A DNA stretch of 64,000 bases from Mucilaginibacter flavus (GTDB lineage Bacteria; Bacteroidota; Bacteroidia; Sphingobacteriales; Sphingobacteriaceae): positions 8,047 through 72,046 of the forward strand of contig NZ_JAUFPS010000029.1 in NCBI RefSeq assembly GCF_030409315.1, read 5' to 3'. The notes under the pieces were generated by a model. That model was not told where the DNA came from and searched no databases. It saw only the letters and a program-made list of their open reading frames with translations. Position numbers and translations under genes: made by a program. Shown in pieces: positions 53,090 through 61,161 of the stretch (positions are counted from its first letter, which is position 1; every line of letters begins with the position of its first letter).

Positions 53090-53635
53090 ATGGCAACTAC
53101 AAAAGCAAAAGCTCCTGAATTAACAGAAAGCGTAGAAGATTCGGCATTAAACGAATTATTTTTAGATGAATTGAAAGATATTTACTGGGCAGAAAAGCAC
53201 CTTGCAAAGGCTTTGCCTAAAATGGCAAAAGCGGCAACATCAGATAAGCTGCGGTCGGCCATTGAAAAACACCTTGGCGAAACAGAAAATCAAATTACCC
53301 GCCTTGAGGACGCGTTTGCCTCTATTGGCGAAAAGGCTGTTGCTGTAAAATGTGAAGCGATGGCGGGTTTATTAAAAGAAGGCGACGAAATTGTAGCTGA
53401 AACGGAAAAAGGCAGCATTACCCGCGATGCAGGAATTATTTCGGCCGCGCAAAAGATTGAGCATTATGAAATTGCTTCATACGGTACGCTTAAAACGCTG
53501 GCAATGGTTTTAGGCTATAACGAAGCAGCGGAACTGTTGGATTCAACCCTACAGGAAGAAAAAACCTGCGACGGCCTGCTTACCCAGATAGCAGAAGCCG
53601 GAATTAACCAGCAGTCAAAATCTGAAAAGGCTTAA
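53090..53635 (+). CDS. DUF892 ferritin-like protein (YciF-like)
   Basis: 181-aa ferritin-like four-helix protein. Four long helices are visible: LNELFLDELKDIYWAEKHLA; LRSAIEKHLGETENQITRLE; IISAAQKIEHYEIASYGTLK; and the last up to AEAGINQQ. The Glu and His residues in LDELKDIYWAEKHL, HLGETE and EHYEIA would make the di-iron site. The family is stress- and osmotic-induced. The downstream lmo0937-type peptide gene is also typical of general-stress genes. Confidence 0.93.
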   Translation: MATTKAKAPELTESVEDSALNELFLDELKDIYWAEKHLAKALPKMAKAATSDKLRSAIEKHLGETENQITRLEDAFASIGEKAVAVKCEAMAGLLKEGDEIVAETEKGSITRDAGIISAAQKIEHYEIASYGTLKTLAMVLGYNEAAELLDSTLQEEKTCDGLLTQIAEAGINQQSKSEKA

Positions 53636-53789
53636 CACCATATCTATTGATATTCACCAAACGGCATTGCACATGAAGTGTAGTGCCGTTTGGCGTTTAG
53701 ATATTAACCGGATTAATTTTTTAAAACATTTTACAGGTATCGGCGATTATACAATTATCTATGAAATTATTAACTAAAATCACACTGTC

Positions 53790-53945
53790 ATGAACTCATT
53801 ATTGTATATCATTGCCGTTATTCTTGTAATCGGCTGGGCTATAGGCGTATTTTTTACCACTGTAGGTAGCTTAATTCACGTATTATTGGTAATTGCCATT
53901 ATAGCCGTATTATTGGGTGTTATCAGAAGGCCGACGGCTATATAA
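53790..53945 (+). CDS. lmo0937/DUF5670-like membrane peptide
   Basis: 51-aa hydrophobic peptide: MNSLLYIIAVILVIGWAIGV, a short VGSLIHVLLV turn, then LVIAIIAVLLGVIRR, ending in a basic tail. Two short spans and the SLIHVLLVIAIIAV pattern match lmo0937/DUF5670. It lies 154 nt after DUF892 on the same strand; both families are stress-linked in Bacteroidota, so co-regulation is plausible. Confidence 0.78.
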   Translation: MNSLLYIIAVILVIGWAIGVFFTTVGSLIHVLLVIAIIAVLLGVIRRPTAI

Positions 53946-53946
53946 A

Positions 53947-54047
53947 GAGCCTTACCCAACCCTCTCCAAAGGAGATGGCTTTTGATTTTCAGCTTTTTGA
54001 CCCTGTTTTTAAAGTCCTCTCCTTTGGAGAGGATTTAGGTGAGGCTC
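53947..54047. repeat. Dispersed CT/AG palindromic element, copy C
   Basis: About 100 bases. The outer arms GAGCCTTACC and GGTGAGGCTC match in 9 of 10 positions. Inner CCTCTCCAAAGGAGA faces CCTCTCCTTTGGAGAGG. It fits exactly between the lmo0937 stop and the stop codon of the gene at 54048. Shares most sequence with copy D. Confidence 0.85.
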
Positions 54048-55094
54048 TTAAAATTCCACATAAGCCAGCACCGTGTTCTGCTTCTTGCTTCCGTTGGCAT
54101 CGGTAACTACCAACGCGCCCTTACGGAACAGGGTTAAACCTTCCCAGTTGTTTTTGTTGCCCGGGAAAGTGGCAACTTCTTCCCATTTCGTACCCTTATA
54201 GTTTTTGAGTTTTACAATACGAGCATAAGTAGTTTTAGTCGATTTTAAGTAAGCCGAGTCTTTATTGAGGCTGTCCCGCAGATCGGGAATAATGGTTTTG
54301 ATGTTGTTTTCCTGGTTGTGCAATTTGTCGTTGCCAAGGTAATATTTGTAGTCGCCATTCCAAAAGTAGTTGATGGCATACAACTCATCTTTGGCAGTTG
54401 CGGTAATATCTGTGATCCTGAAATATAACTGTGGCGTTTTAATGGCCCCCGGTGCTTTAGTAAATGAGGTATCTATCAAATAGCCTTGTCCGCCGTTAGG
54501 CTCGCCGTTGTATTCATAATAAGCCAATAACTTTTTTTCCTTAGGTAACCAGGTAACGGCTTCAAAGCCGGCGTTATATATAAGTTCCGGGCGCTTAAGC
54601 TTCAGAATATGATCTGCATCTACCACTATCTGGTTGTTTGGTAAATCCAGTTTGGCTTTAAGCAGGTAGCAGTTTTCCAGCTTATCATCGGTTTCTATAG
54701 ATAGGTATACTGTATTATTAACAATGCTGATCGCTTCAAAACCCTCATATCCCTCGGCAACATCCTCGGGTAGTTTGTCAAGGTTCATTACTTTAAGCGC
54801 TTTGTAGGCAGATAGTGCTGTATCCTTGCCATCTACAACCCGGCCAATGCTATCTGTGAGCAGGCTGTAAATTAAAAACTCACCTTTCAGATTGTCCTTT
54901 TTTACCGGTGTTTTATGATCGCCATATTGGGGTATTAAATACACCCGGTTGCCGTAAGTACACATGCCCGAATACTCTTCGGCCACACCCGCGATTGCTT
55001 TGGGTAAAGGAATGGTTTTGTATTTACTTTGACTGTGCGCCAGTGTTGAAAAACATAGTACAGCAACAGATAATAAAAAAGATCTTTTAAGCAT
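54048..55094 (-). CDS. Secreted phytase-like beta-propeller protein
   Basis: 348-aa exported protein (signal MLKRSFLLSVAVLCFSTLAHS). The body is repetitive beta-rich with EGYEGFEAISIVNNTVYLSI, NAGFEAVTWLPKEKKLLAYY and NKNNWEGLTLFRKGALVVTD. The EGFEAI/NWEGL pairs recall the esterase-like phytase (PF13449) family, probable propeller proteins. I cannot show phytase activity; the catalytic side chains of classical phytases are not obvious. Its stop codon abuts repeat copy C. Confidence 0.65.
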   Translation of the reverse strand: MLKRSFLLSVAVLCFSTLAHSQSKYKTIPLPKAIAGVAEEYSGMCTYGNRVYLIPQYGDHKTPVKKDNLKGEFLIYSLLTDSIGRVVDGKDTALSAYKALKVMNLDKLPEDVAEGYEGFEAISIVNNTVYLSIETDDKLENCYLLKAKLDLPNNQIVVDADHILKLKRPELIYNAGFEAVTWLPKEKKLLAYYEYNGEPNGGQGYLIDTSFTKAPGAIKTPQLYFRITDITATAKDELYAINYFWNGDYKYYLGNDKLHNQENNIKTIIPDLRDSLNKDSAYLKSTKTTYARIVKLKNYKGTKWEEVATFPGNKNNWEGLTLFRKGALVVTDANGSKKQNTVLAYVEF

Positions 55095-55333
55095 ACAAAC
55101 AGTGTTATCAACGTAAAATTAAACATACGTTTTATTTTGAACATGAAGGGAACGTTAAGACTTCAAGCTAATTAACCCACCCGAACCCCGCAACCCGATC
55201 CCCGCACCTAAATAATCTTATATTTACAGCTAACACATAAATATTTAACAAATTTTAACAATTAAACATGGAATTTTTTTAGCAGAAAAAAGTTTAGGTG
55301 TTTAAGTTTGCTACTCGAAATAAAAAAGGCTTC

Positions 55334-56389
55334 ATGGACGAATTTAAAAGTAATAACGAAAACGTTTCTGCGGGTGCTGTTACCGGCAGTACATCGTATT
55401 CAACCGATATCAGGGCGCTTAATGAAATGATACAACGCGAAAGCGCTTTTATCGATCTGCTTAAAATGGAGATGGATAAAGTGATCATCGGTCAAAAATA
55501 TATGGTTGAACGTTTGCTGATCGGTTTATTGGCCGATGGGCACATCCTTTTGGAGGGCGTTCCGGGTTTGGCAAAAACGCTGGCCATCAACACGCTTTCA
55601 AAAGCTATCCAGGTTGACTATAGCCGTATACAGTTTACGCCCGATTTGTTGCCTGCCGATTTGCTGGGTACCATGATCTACAACCAAAAAAAGGAAGAGT
55701 TTATTGTTCGTAAAGGTCCGTTGTTTTCTAACTTCATCCTTGCGGATGAGATTAACCGTGCACCGGCCAAAGTACAAAGCGCGCTGTTAGAGGCCATGCA
55801 GGAACGCCAGGTAACTATTGGCGATAATACCTTCCCGCTGCCAAATCCGTTCTTGGTACTGGCTACCCAAAACCCTATTGAGCAGGAGGGTACCTATCCG
55901 TTACCAGAAGCACAGATGGACCGTTTTATGTTGAAGGTAGTGATCACTTATCCCGAGAAGGAAGAAGAGAAAAGGATCATTCGCTCAAACATATTACCGG
56001 GCGGTATGCCAAAGCCATCGCCAATTGTTAAACCAGAGGAAATTGTACGCGCGCGCAAAATTGTACGCGAGGTGTATATGGACGAAAAGATTGAGCAATA
56101 CATTATTGATATTGTGTTTGCTACCCGTTTCCCGGATCAGTATAAACTGGCGCACTACAAAAACCTGATGACTTACGGCGCATCGCCAAGGGCAAGTATT
56201 AACCTGGCACTGGCTGCCAAGGCTTATGCCTTCATCAAACGCCGCGGTTATGTAATTCCGGAAGATGTTCGCGCTATTTGTCATGACGTACTGCGCCACC
56301 GTATTGGTTTAAGCTATGAGGCCGAGGCAGAAAACATCACCACGGAAAATATTATAACAGGCATTTTAAACGCGGTAGAGGTACCGTAG
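55334..56389 (+). CDS. MoxR-family AAA+ ATPase
   Basis: 351-aa MoxR ATPase. LLEGVPGLAKTLAIN holds Walker A, FILADEINRAPAKVQ Walker B, FLVLATQNPIEQEGTYPLPE sensor 1, and the C-terminal ASPRASINLALAAKAYA sensor 2 region. MoxR proteins are chaperone-like partners of VWA proteins, which follow here. ATG 55334 is preferred to the GTG at 55298. It is the first gene of the bat operon, with repeat copy D right after it. Confidence 0.94.
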   Translation: MDEFKSNNENVSAGAVTGSTSYSTDIRALNEMIQRESAFIDLLKMEMDKVIIGQKYMVERLLIGLLADGHILLEGVPGLAKTLAINTLSKAIQVDYSRIQFTPDLLPADLLGTMIYNQKKEEFIVRKGPLFSNFILADEINRAPAKVQSALLEAMQERQVTIGDNTFPLPNPFLVLATQNPIEQEGTYPLPEAQMDRFMLKVVITYPEKEEEKRIIRSNILPGGMPKPSPIVKPEEIVRARKIVREVYMDEKIEQYIIDIVFATRFPDQYKLAHYKNLMTYGASPRASINLALAAKAYAFIKRRGYVIPEDVRAICHDVLRHRIGLSYEAEAENITTENIITGILNAVEVP

Positions 56390-56496
56390 GCCTCACCCCG
56401 GCCCTCTCCAAAGGAGAGGGAGGTAAAAGGAAAGCGGATAAAACTCTAAAAAAGACTATCAAAAGTCCTCTCCTTTGGAGAGGATTTAGGTGAGGC
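56390..56496. repeat. Dispersed CT/AG palindromic element, copy D, inside the bat operon
   Basis: GCCTCACC pairs with GGTGAGGC at the ends; inner CCTCTCCAAAGGAGAGG faces CCTCTCCTTTGGAGAGG. It begins one base after the moxR stop and ends four bases before the DUF58 start codon, so the whole intergenic gap is the element and the DUF58 ribosome-binding region lies in its stem. Confidence 0.88.
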
Positions 56497-56500
56497 TCAT

Positions 56501-57382
56501 ATGGCAAAAGATACCAAGGATCTGTTAAAAAAGGTTAGGAAGATTGAGATAAAAACCCGTGGCTTAAGTAACCACTTATTCTCGGGCGAATATCATTCGG
56601 CTTTCAAGGGGCGGGGTATGGCCTTTAGCGAGGTGCGCGAGTACCAGATTGGTGACGAGATACGCACTATCGACTGGAACGTTACTGCTCGTTTTAACCA
56701 CCCCTACGTAAAAGTATTCGACGAAGAGCGAGAGCTTACCGTTATGCTGCTGATGGATGTAAGCGGGTCTGAAAACTTTGGTACGCAAACCCAGCAAAAG
56801 CAGGATTTGGCTACCGAGCTTTGCGCTGTGCTGGCTTTTTCGGCCATTCAAAACAATGATAAGGTAGGGGTGATATTTTTTAGCGATAAGATAGAAAAAT
56901 TCATTCCGCCCAAAAAAGGTCGCAGCCATATCCTGATGATCATTCGCGAGCTGATTGATTTTAAACCCGATAATAAAGGTACCAACGTGGCTATAGCGCT
57001 TAAATATTTTACAAGCGTTATTAAAAAGCGTTGTACGGCATTTTTATTGTCAGATTTTGTTAGCCCAGCTTTTGATGATGAGCTGAAGATTGCCAATAAA
57101 AAGCATGATATTATCGCCTTAAGATTGTATGATAAGCACGAGGAAGTTTTTCCTAACCTGGGCCTTATCCCGGTTAAGGACGATGAAACCGGCGAACTGA
57201 TGTGGGTAAACACTGCCGACGAAAAAGTGCGCCATGCCTTTGGCGCGGTAGCCCGCGAACGGAACGCTAAACTTGCCGATACTTTTAAAAGATCGGGTGT
57301 TGATTTTACCAGCATAGGTACGCATGAGTCATACGTAAAACCATTAATGACATTATTTAAAAAACGGGAAGGCCGGAGATGA
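56501..57382 (+). CDS. DUF58 protein with VWA-like fold
   Basis: 293-aa protein. The DUF58 signature is EVREYQIGDEIRTIDWNVTA, followed by an ERELTVMLLMDVSGSENFGT segment with a MIDAS-like DxSxS. The rest is a degenerate VWA fold. No signal peptide. It acts with MoxR; the operon as a whole is linked to aerotolerance and virulence in Bacteroides. The end overlaps the next gene by four bases. Confidence 0.92.
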   Translation: MAKDTKDLLKKVRKIEIKTRGLSNHLFSGEYHSAFKGRGMAFSEVREYQIGDEIRTIDWNVTARFNHPYVKVFDEERELTVMLLMDVSGSENFGTQTQQKQDLATELCAVLAFSAIQNNDKVGVIFFSDKIEKFIPPKKGRSHILMIIRELIDFKPDNKGTNVAIALKYFTSVIKKRCTAFLLSDFVSPAFDDELKIANKKHDIIALRLYDKHEEVFPNLGLIPVKDDETGELMWVNTADEKVRHAFGAVARERNAKLADTFKRSGVDFTSIGTHESYVKPLMTLFKKREGRR

Positions 57383-58335
57383 TCAAGCATTTAAAATATT
57401 TCCTGGTATTGCTGCTTACAGGTGCTTTTTATGCCGCTTTTGCCCAGGCCCCGCAAGCCGGCGCCAAGCTGGACAGAACAACCATTAAGATAGGCGAACA
57501 AACACTGTTGCACCTGAGCATCAAACTCAATAAAAAAGATAAGGCCGAGTTTCCGGTAGTGCCAGATTCCATTGCCGAAAAAATTGTGGTTGTAGGCGTA
57601 AAAACCGATACCATAGCCGATAAAGCCGATGCCTCCCTCGAAACCATTCATAAAGCTTATACGGTAACCGGCTTTGATAGCGGGCAGTATGTAATACCAT
57701 CATATGCCTTTAAAACCGGTAACGGTGTGGTTAATTCACCATCGGTAACTTTAAACGTAACTACACTTAAGGTTGATACCACCAAAGCCTTTTTTGATAT
57801 TAAACAGCCGCTTGCTATTGATTATACCTTTTGGGATTGGCTGCGCGATAACTGGCAATGGGTTGTGGGTATTTTTCTTGTTTTGTTGCTGATTGCCGGC
57901 ATCATCTACTACTTAAAAACACGACCTAAAAAGGTAATCATTGTGGAGCCACCAGCGCCAATACTGCCACCACACATTATAGCCCTGCAAAAACTGGCCG
58001 AACTGCGCGATAAAAAGCTGTACCAGCAGGAAGTAAAAACGTATCACATTGAGTTAAGCGAGGTAATGCGCGAGTATCTGGAAAAGCGTTACGCCATTAA
58101 AGCCCATGAGCAAACCACCGATGAGATTTTTGATAGTTTACGGTCGTTACAAATTACCGCGGATAACAAGGATACATTGAGGCAGGTATTGGTACTGGCC
58201 GATTTGGTAAAATTTGCCAAAGAGAAGCCCCAGCCTTTTGAAAATGAACAAAGTATGGATAAGGCCATAGGTTTTGTAAATAATACCAAACCCGCCTTTG
58301 TACCACAGGCCGATAAAGAAGAGGGGACAAAATGA
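57379..58335 (+). CDS. Membrane protein of the bat operon
   Basis: 318-aa protein with an N-terminal signal (MIKHLKYFLVLLLTGAFYAA), a beta-rich periplasmic domain (about 20-150), one span near 156-178 (WQWVVGIFLVLLLIAGIIYY) and a helical cytosolic tail. Family uncertain; it resembles the unnamed or BatD-like gene usually found between the DUF58 and batA genes. It overlaps both neighbours by four bases (ATGA), so it is in the operon. Confidence 0.8.
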   Translation: MIKHLKYFLVLLLTGAFYAAFAQAPQAGAKLDRTTIKIGEQTLLHLSIKLNKKDKAEFPVVPDSIAEKIVVVGVKTDTIADKADASLETIHKAYTVTGFDSGQYVIPSYAFKTGNGVVNSPSVTLNVTTLKVDTTKAFFDIKQPLAIDYTFWDWLRDNWQWVVGIFLVLLLIAGIIYYLKTRPKKVIIVEPPAPILPPHIIALQKLAELRDKKLYQQEVKTYHIELSEVMREYLEKRYAIKAHEQTTDEIFDSLRSLQITADNKDTLRQVLVLADLVKFAKEKPQPFENEQSMDKAIGFVNNTKPAFVPQADKEEGTK

Positions 58336-59336
58336 GCTGGTTTAAAGGAATAGAATTTGCACACCCCGCGTTTTTCTGGCTGTTCCTCAGCATACCCTTA
58401 ATGGTGGGCTGGTACATCTGGAAACAACAGCAATTACAGGGCAATTTAAATGTGCCTACTATAAAAGGTTTCGCGGTAGCAAAAAAGAGTTTATTGCCCA
58501 AATTCAGGCATTTCGCTATTGTAATGCGTTCATTGGCTATTGCCGCGTTGGTGGTAGCGTTGGCCAGGCCGCAATCTTCATTGAGCTGGCAGGATAGTAC
58601 CACCGAGGGTATTGATATCATTATTGCCTCAGATATTTCGGGCAGTATGCTGGCCGAAGATTTTAAGCCCAACCGCCTGGAAGCCGGTAAAAACATCGCT
58701 ATCGATTTTATCAAGGGGCGTCCGGATGACCGTATCGGCCTGGTGATCTTCAGCGGTGAAAGCTTTACCCAATGCCCGCTTACTATTGACCACAGCGTAC
58801 TCATTAACCTGTTCAGCGATATCCGCAACGGGATGATTACCGATGGTACCGCCATAGGTATGGGCCTGGCTACTGCGGTAAATCGCTTAAAAGGCAGCCC
58901 CGCAAAAAGTAAAGTTGTGATATTGCTTACCGATGGTTCAAACAACTCCGGTTCGATACCGCCAATAACCGCTGCCGAAATTGCCAAACAATTTGGCGTA
59001 AGGGTTTATACTGTTGGTTTGGGTACAAAAGGTTTTGCACCATACCCGGTACAAACACCAATGGGCGTACAATACCAGCGCATGCCGGTGGATATTGATG
59101 AAGGTACACTTTCAAAAATTGCCGGCATTACTGGTGGGCAATACTTTAGGGCAACCAATAACGAAACCCTTAAAAATATTTACACCCAAATTGATAAGTT
59201 AGAAAAAGCCAAAATAGATGTTACTCAATATCGCCGTAAAACAGAAATGTTTATGCCTTGGGCCATTTTAGCGTTGGCTTTACTCTCACTTGAATTTTTA
59301 TTAAAAAACACCCTGTTTAAAGGGGCTTTAACATAA
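58332..59336 (+). CDS. batA: VWA-domain membrane protein BatA
   Basis: 334-aa protein. Two membrane spans at the N-terminus (about 13-28 and 62-80) precede the VWA domain with complete MIDAS: DIIIASDISGSMLAEDFKPN, the T in GTAIGMGLA and VVILLTDGSNNSG. A C-terminal span lies at about 304-322. It interacts with the other Bat proteins and MoxR. Overlaps upstream gene by four bases; three bases to batB. Confidence 0.92.
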   Translation: MSWFKGIEFAHPAFFWLFLSIPLMVGWYIWKQQQLQGNLNVPTIKGFAVAKKSLLPKFRHFAIVMRSLAIAALVVALARPQSSLSWQDSTTEGIDIIIASDISGSMLAEDFKPNRLEAGKNIAIDFIKGRPDDRIGLVIFSGESFTQCPLTIDHSVLINLFSDIRNGMITDGTAIGMGLATAVNRLKGSPAKSKVVILLTDGSNNSGSIPPITAAEIAKQFGVRVYTVGLGTKGFAPYPVQTPMGVQYQRMPVDIDEGTLSKIAGITGGQYFRATNNETLKNIYTQIDKLEKAKIDVTQYRRKTEMFMPWAILALALLSLEFLLKNTLFKGALT

Positions 59337-59339
59337 CAG

Positions 59340-60380
59340 ATGCTACGTTTTGCACATACACAGTTTTTATGGGCGCTGTTGATCATCCCGGTATTCTTTA
59401 TCGCTTTTTGGGCGGTGAGTTACTGGAAGCGTAAGGCCATCGCGTCGTTAGGCGATAAGGGGGTGGTAAAACTGATGATGCCGCAGGTTTCAACTACCAG
59501 GCCGTGGTGGAAGTTTTCTTTCTTCGCATTGGCTTGCGCCATGCTCATCATCGGCATTGCCGACCCGCAAATTGGTTCAAAAACCGAGGACGTAAAACGC
59601 CAGGGTGCCGATTTGATGATCCTGCTTGATGTATCAAACAGTATGTTGGCCCAGGATTTGGCACCAAGCCGCCTGGAAAATGCCAAACGGGCCATTGCCC
59701 AGTTGATAGACCGATTGCATAGCGACCGTATTGGCATTGTTGTATTTGCCGGCGAAGCTTACGTGCAATTGCCCATCACTACAGATTACTCGGCAGCTAA
59801 ATTGTTTTTAAATACCATCAGTACCGATATGGTACCAACACAAGGTACGGCTATTGGTGCCGCGATAGACCTGGGTATGCAATCATTCGATTTTAAGAAC
59901 GGCACAGGCAAGGCCATGATTGTAATTACCGATGGCGAAAACCACGAGGACGACGCCGTTACCGCCGCAAAAAACGCCCGGAGCCGCGATGTGTCCGTTC
60001 ATGTGGTAGGTGTAGGTTCTGAAGCCGGCGCACCGATCCCGGTTGTTGAAAACGGCAGGCAGGTTGGCTTCCACACCGATAGCACCGGGCAGCAGGTAGT
60101 GAGTAAGCTAAGCGAGGATATGTGTAAAGAGATTTCATCGGCAGGCGGAGGTGTTTATGTACGCGCCAATAATACCAACAGCGGCCTGGGCATAGTGATG
60201 GATCAGATCAATAAAATGCAGCGCAAAACTTTAGATACCAAGTCGTTTAAGGATTTTGAAGATCGTTTCCAGTTTTTTCTGGGTATAGCATTTGTGTTGC
60301 TGCTTGTTGAGTTTTTTATATCGGGTCGCAAAAATATGCGTCTGAGTGCTATAAAGTTATTTGAGGTAAAAAAGTCATGA
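59340..60380 (+). CDS. batB: VWA-domain membrane protein BatB
   Basis: 346-aa VWA protein: spans at the N-terminus (FLWALLIIPVFFIAFWAVSY and FSFFALACAMLIIGIAD), MIDAS LMILLDVSNSMLAQDLAPS, GTAIGAAIDLG and AMIVITDGENHEDD, and a C-terminal span near 308-330. It is paralogous to BatA with the same layout but more polar loops. It overlaps batC by four bases. Confidence 0.92.
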   Translation: MLRFAHTQFLWALLIIPVFFIAFWAVSYWKRKAIASLGDKGVVKLMMPQVSTTRPWWKFSFFALACAMLIIGIADPQIGSKTEDVKRQGADLMILLDVSNSMLAQDLAPSRLENAKRAIAQLIDRLHSDRIGIVVFAGEAYVQLPITTDYSAAKLFLNTISTDMVPTQGTAIGAAIDLGMQSFDFKNGTGKAMIVITDGENHEDDAVTAAKNARSRDVSVHVVGVGSEAGAPIPVVENGRQVGFHTDSTGQQVVSKLSEDMCKEISSAGGGVYVRANNTNSGLGIVMDQINKMQRKTLDTKSFKDFEDRFQFFLGIAFVLLLVEFFISGRKNMRLSAIKLFEVKKS

Positions 60381-61144
60381 AGCAATTAATTATCATCGCA
60401 TTATTAGTACTGCAGGCTTCATTTCTTTTTGCCCAGCAGGAAAAAAAATATATCAAAAAAGGTAACGAAGCTTACCAGGCAAAAAACTATAAAGAAGCCG
60501 AAGCCAATTACCGGGCATCGGTAGGTAAGGCGGCAAAAACGGTTCAGGGCAATTTTAACCTTGGCGATGCCTTGTACAAGCAAAAAAAATACGATGAGGC
60601 CAATAAGCAGTTTGCTAAAATAGCGGCTACCTCAAAAGATAAACAAATTCAGGCAAATGCTTTTCACAACATCGGCAACTCGTTTTTGCAAAACCGCAAG
60701 CTGGAAGAGAGTATTGCCAATTACAAAAAATCTTTAATCAGAAATCCTAAAGATGAGCAAACCCGCTATAACTTAGCGTACGCTCAAAAGCTGCTTCAAA
60801 AACAAAAGGACGATAAGAAGAACAATAAGGATAAAAACAAAGACAAGAATAAAGATAAAAACAAGGATAAGGACAAGAACAAAGACGATAAGAATAAGGA
60901 TAAAGACAAAAAGGACGATAAAAAAGACGACAAGGACAAAAAGGATCAGGATAAAAAGAACCCGGATAATAAAAACGGGGATAATAAAGATCAGCAGCAA
61001 CAACAGCCTCAACCCAATAGTGTATCAAAAGATGACGCTCAACGGATGCTCGACGCGCTGAACAATGATGAAAAAGCGACCCAGGATAAGCTTAAAAACA
61101 AAAAACTGAAAGGCGAGCGAAGAAAGATCGCGAAAGATTGGTAG
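60377..61144 (+). CDS. batC: TPR protein BatC with Lys/Asp-rich tract
   Basis: 255-aa exported protein (signal MKQLIIIALLVLQASFLFAQ). TPR repeats span about 25-140 (YQAKNYKEAEANYRASVGKA, ALYKQKKYDEANKQFAKI). A highly repetitive DKNKDKNKDK-type stretch lies at about 145-215, with a poly-Gln segment, and the C-terminus starts DDAQRMLDALNNDEKA. The low-complexity region would be a flexible, zwitterionic linker. The repeats at DNA level may vary in length between strains. Confidence 0.9.
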   Translation: MKQLIIIALLVLQASFLFAQQEKKYIKKGNEAYQAKNYKEAEANYRASVGKAAKTVQGNFNLGDALYKQKKYDEANKQFAKIAATSKDKQIQANAFHNIGNSFLQNRKLEESIANYKKSLIRNPKDEQTRYNLAYAQKLLQKQKDDKKNNKDKNKDKNKDKNKDKDKNKDDKNKDKDKKDDKKDDKDKKDQDKKNPDNKNGDNKDQQQQQPQPNSVSKDDAQRMLDALNNDEKATQDKLKNKKLKGERRKIAKDW

Positions 61145-61161
61145 CCTTGTATTGATAACAC

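Noticed and set aside
60747..61028. Long minus-strand frames opposite the BatC Lys/Asp tract
   Set aside because: Low-complexity mirror of the repetitive codons, not a gene.
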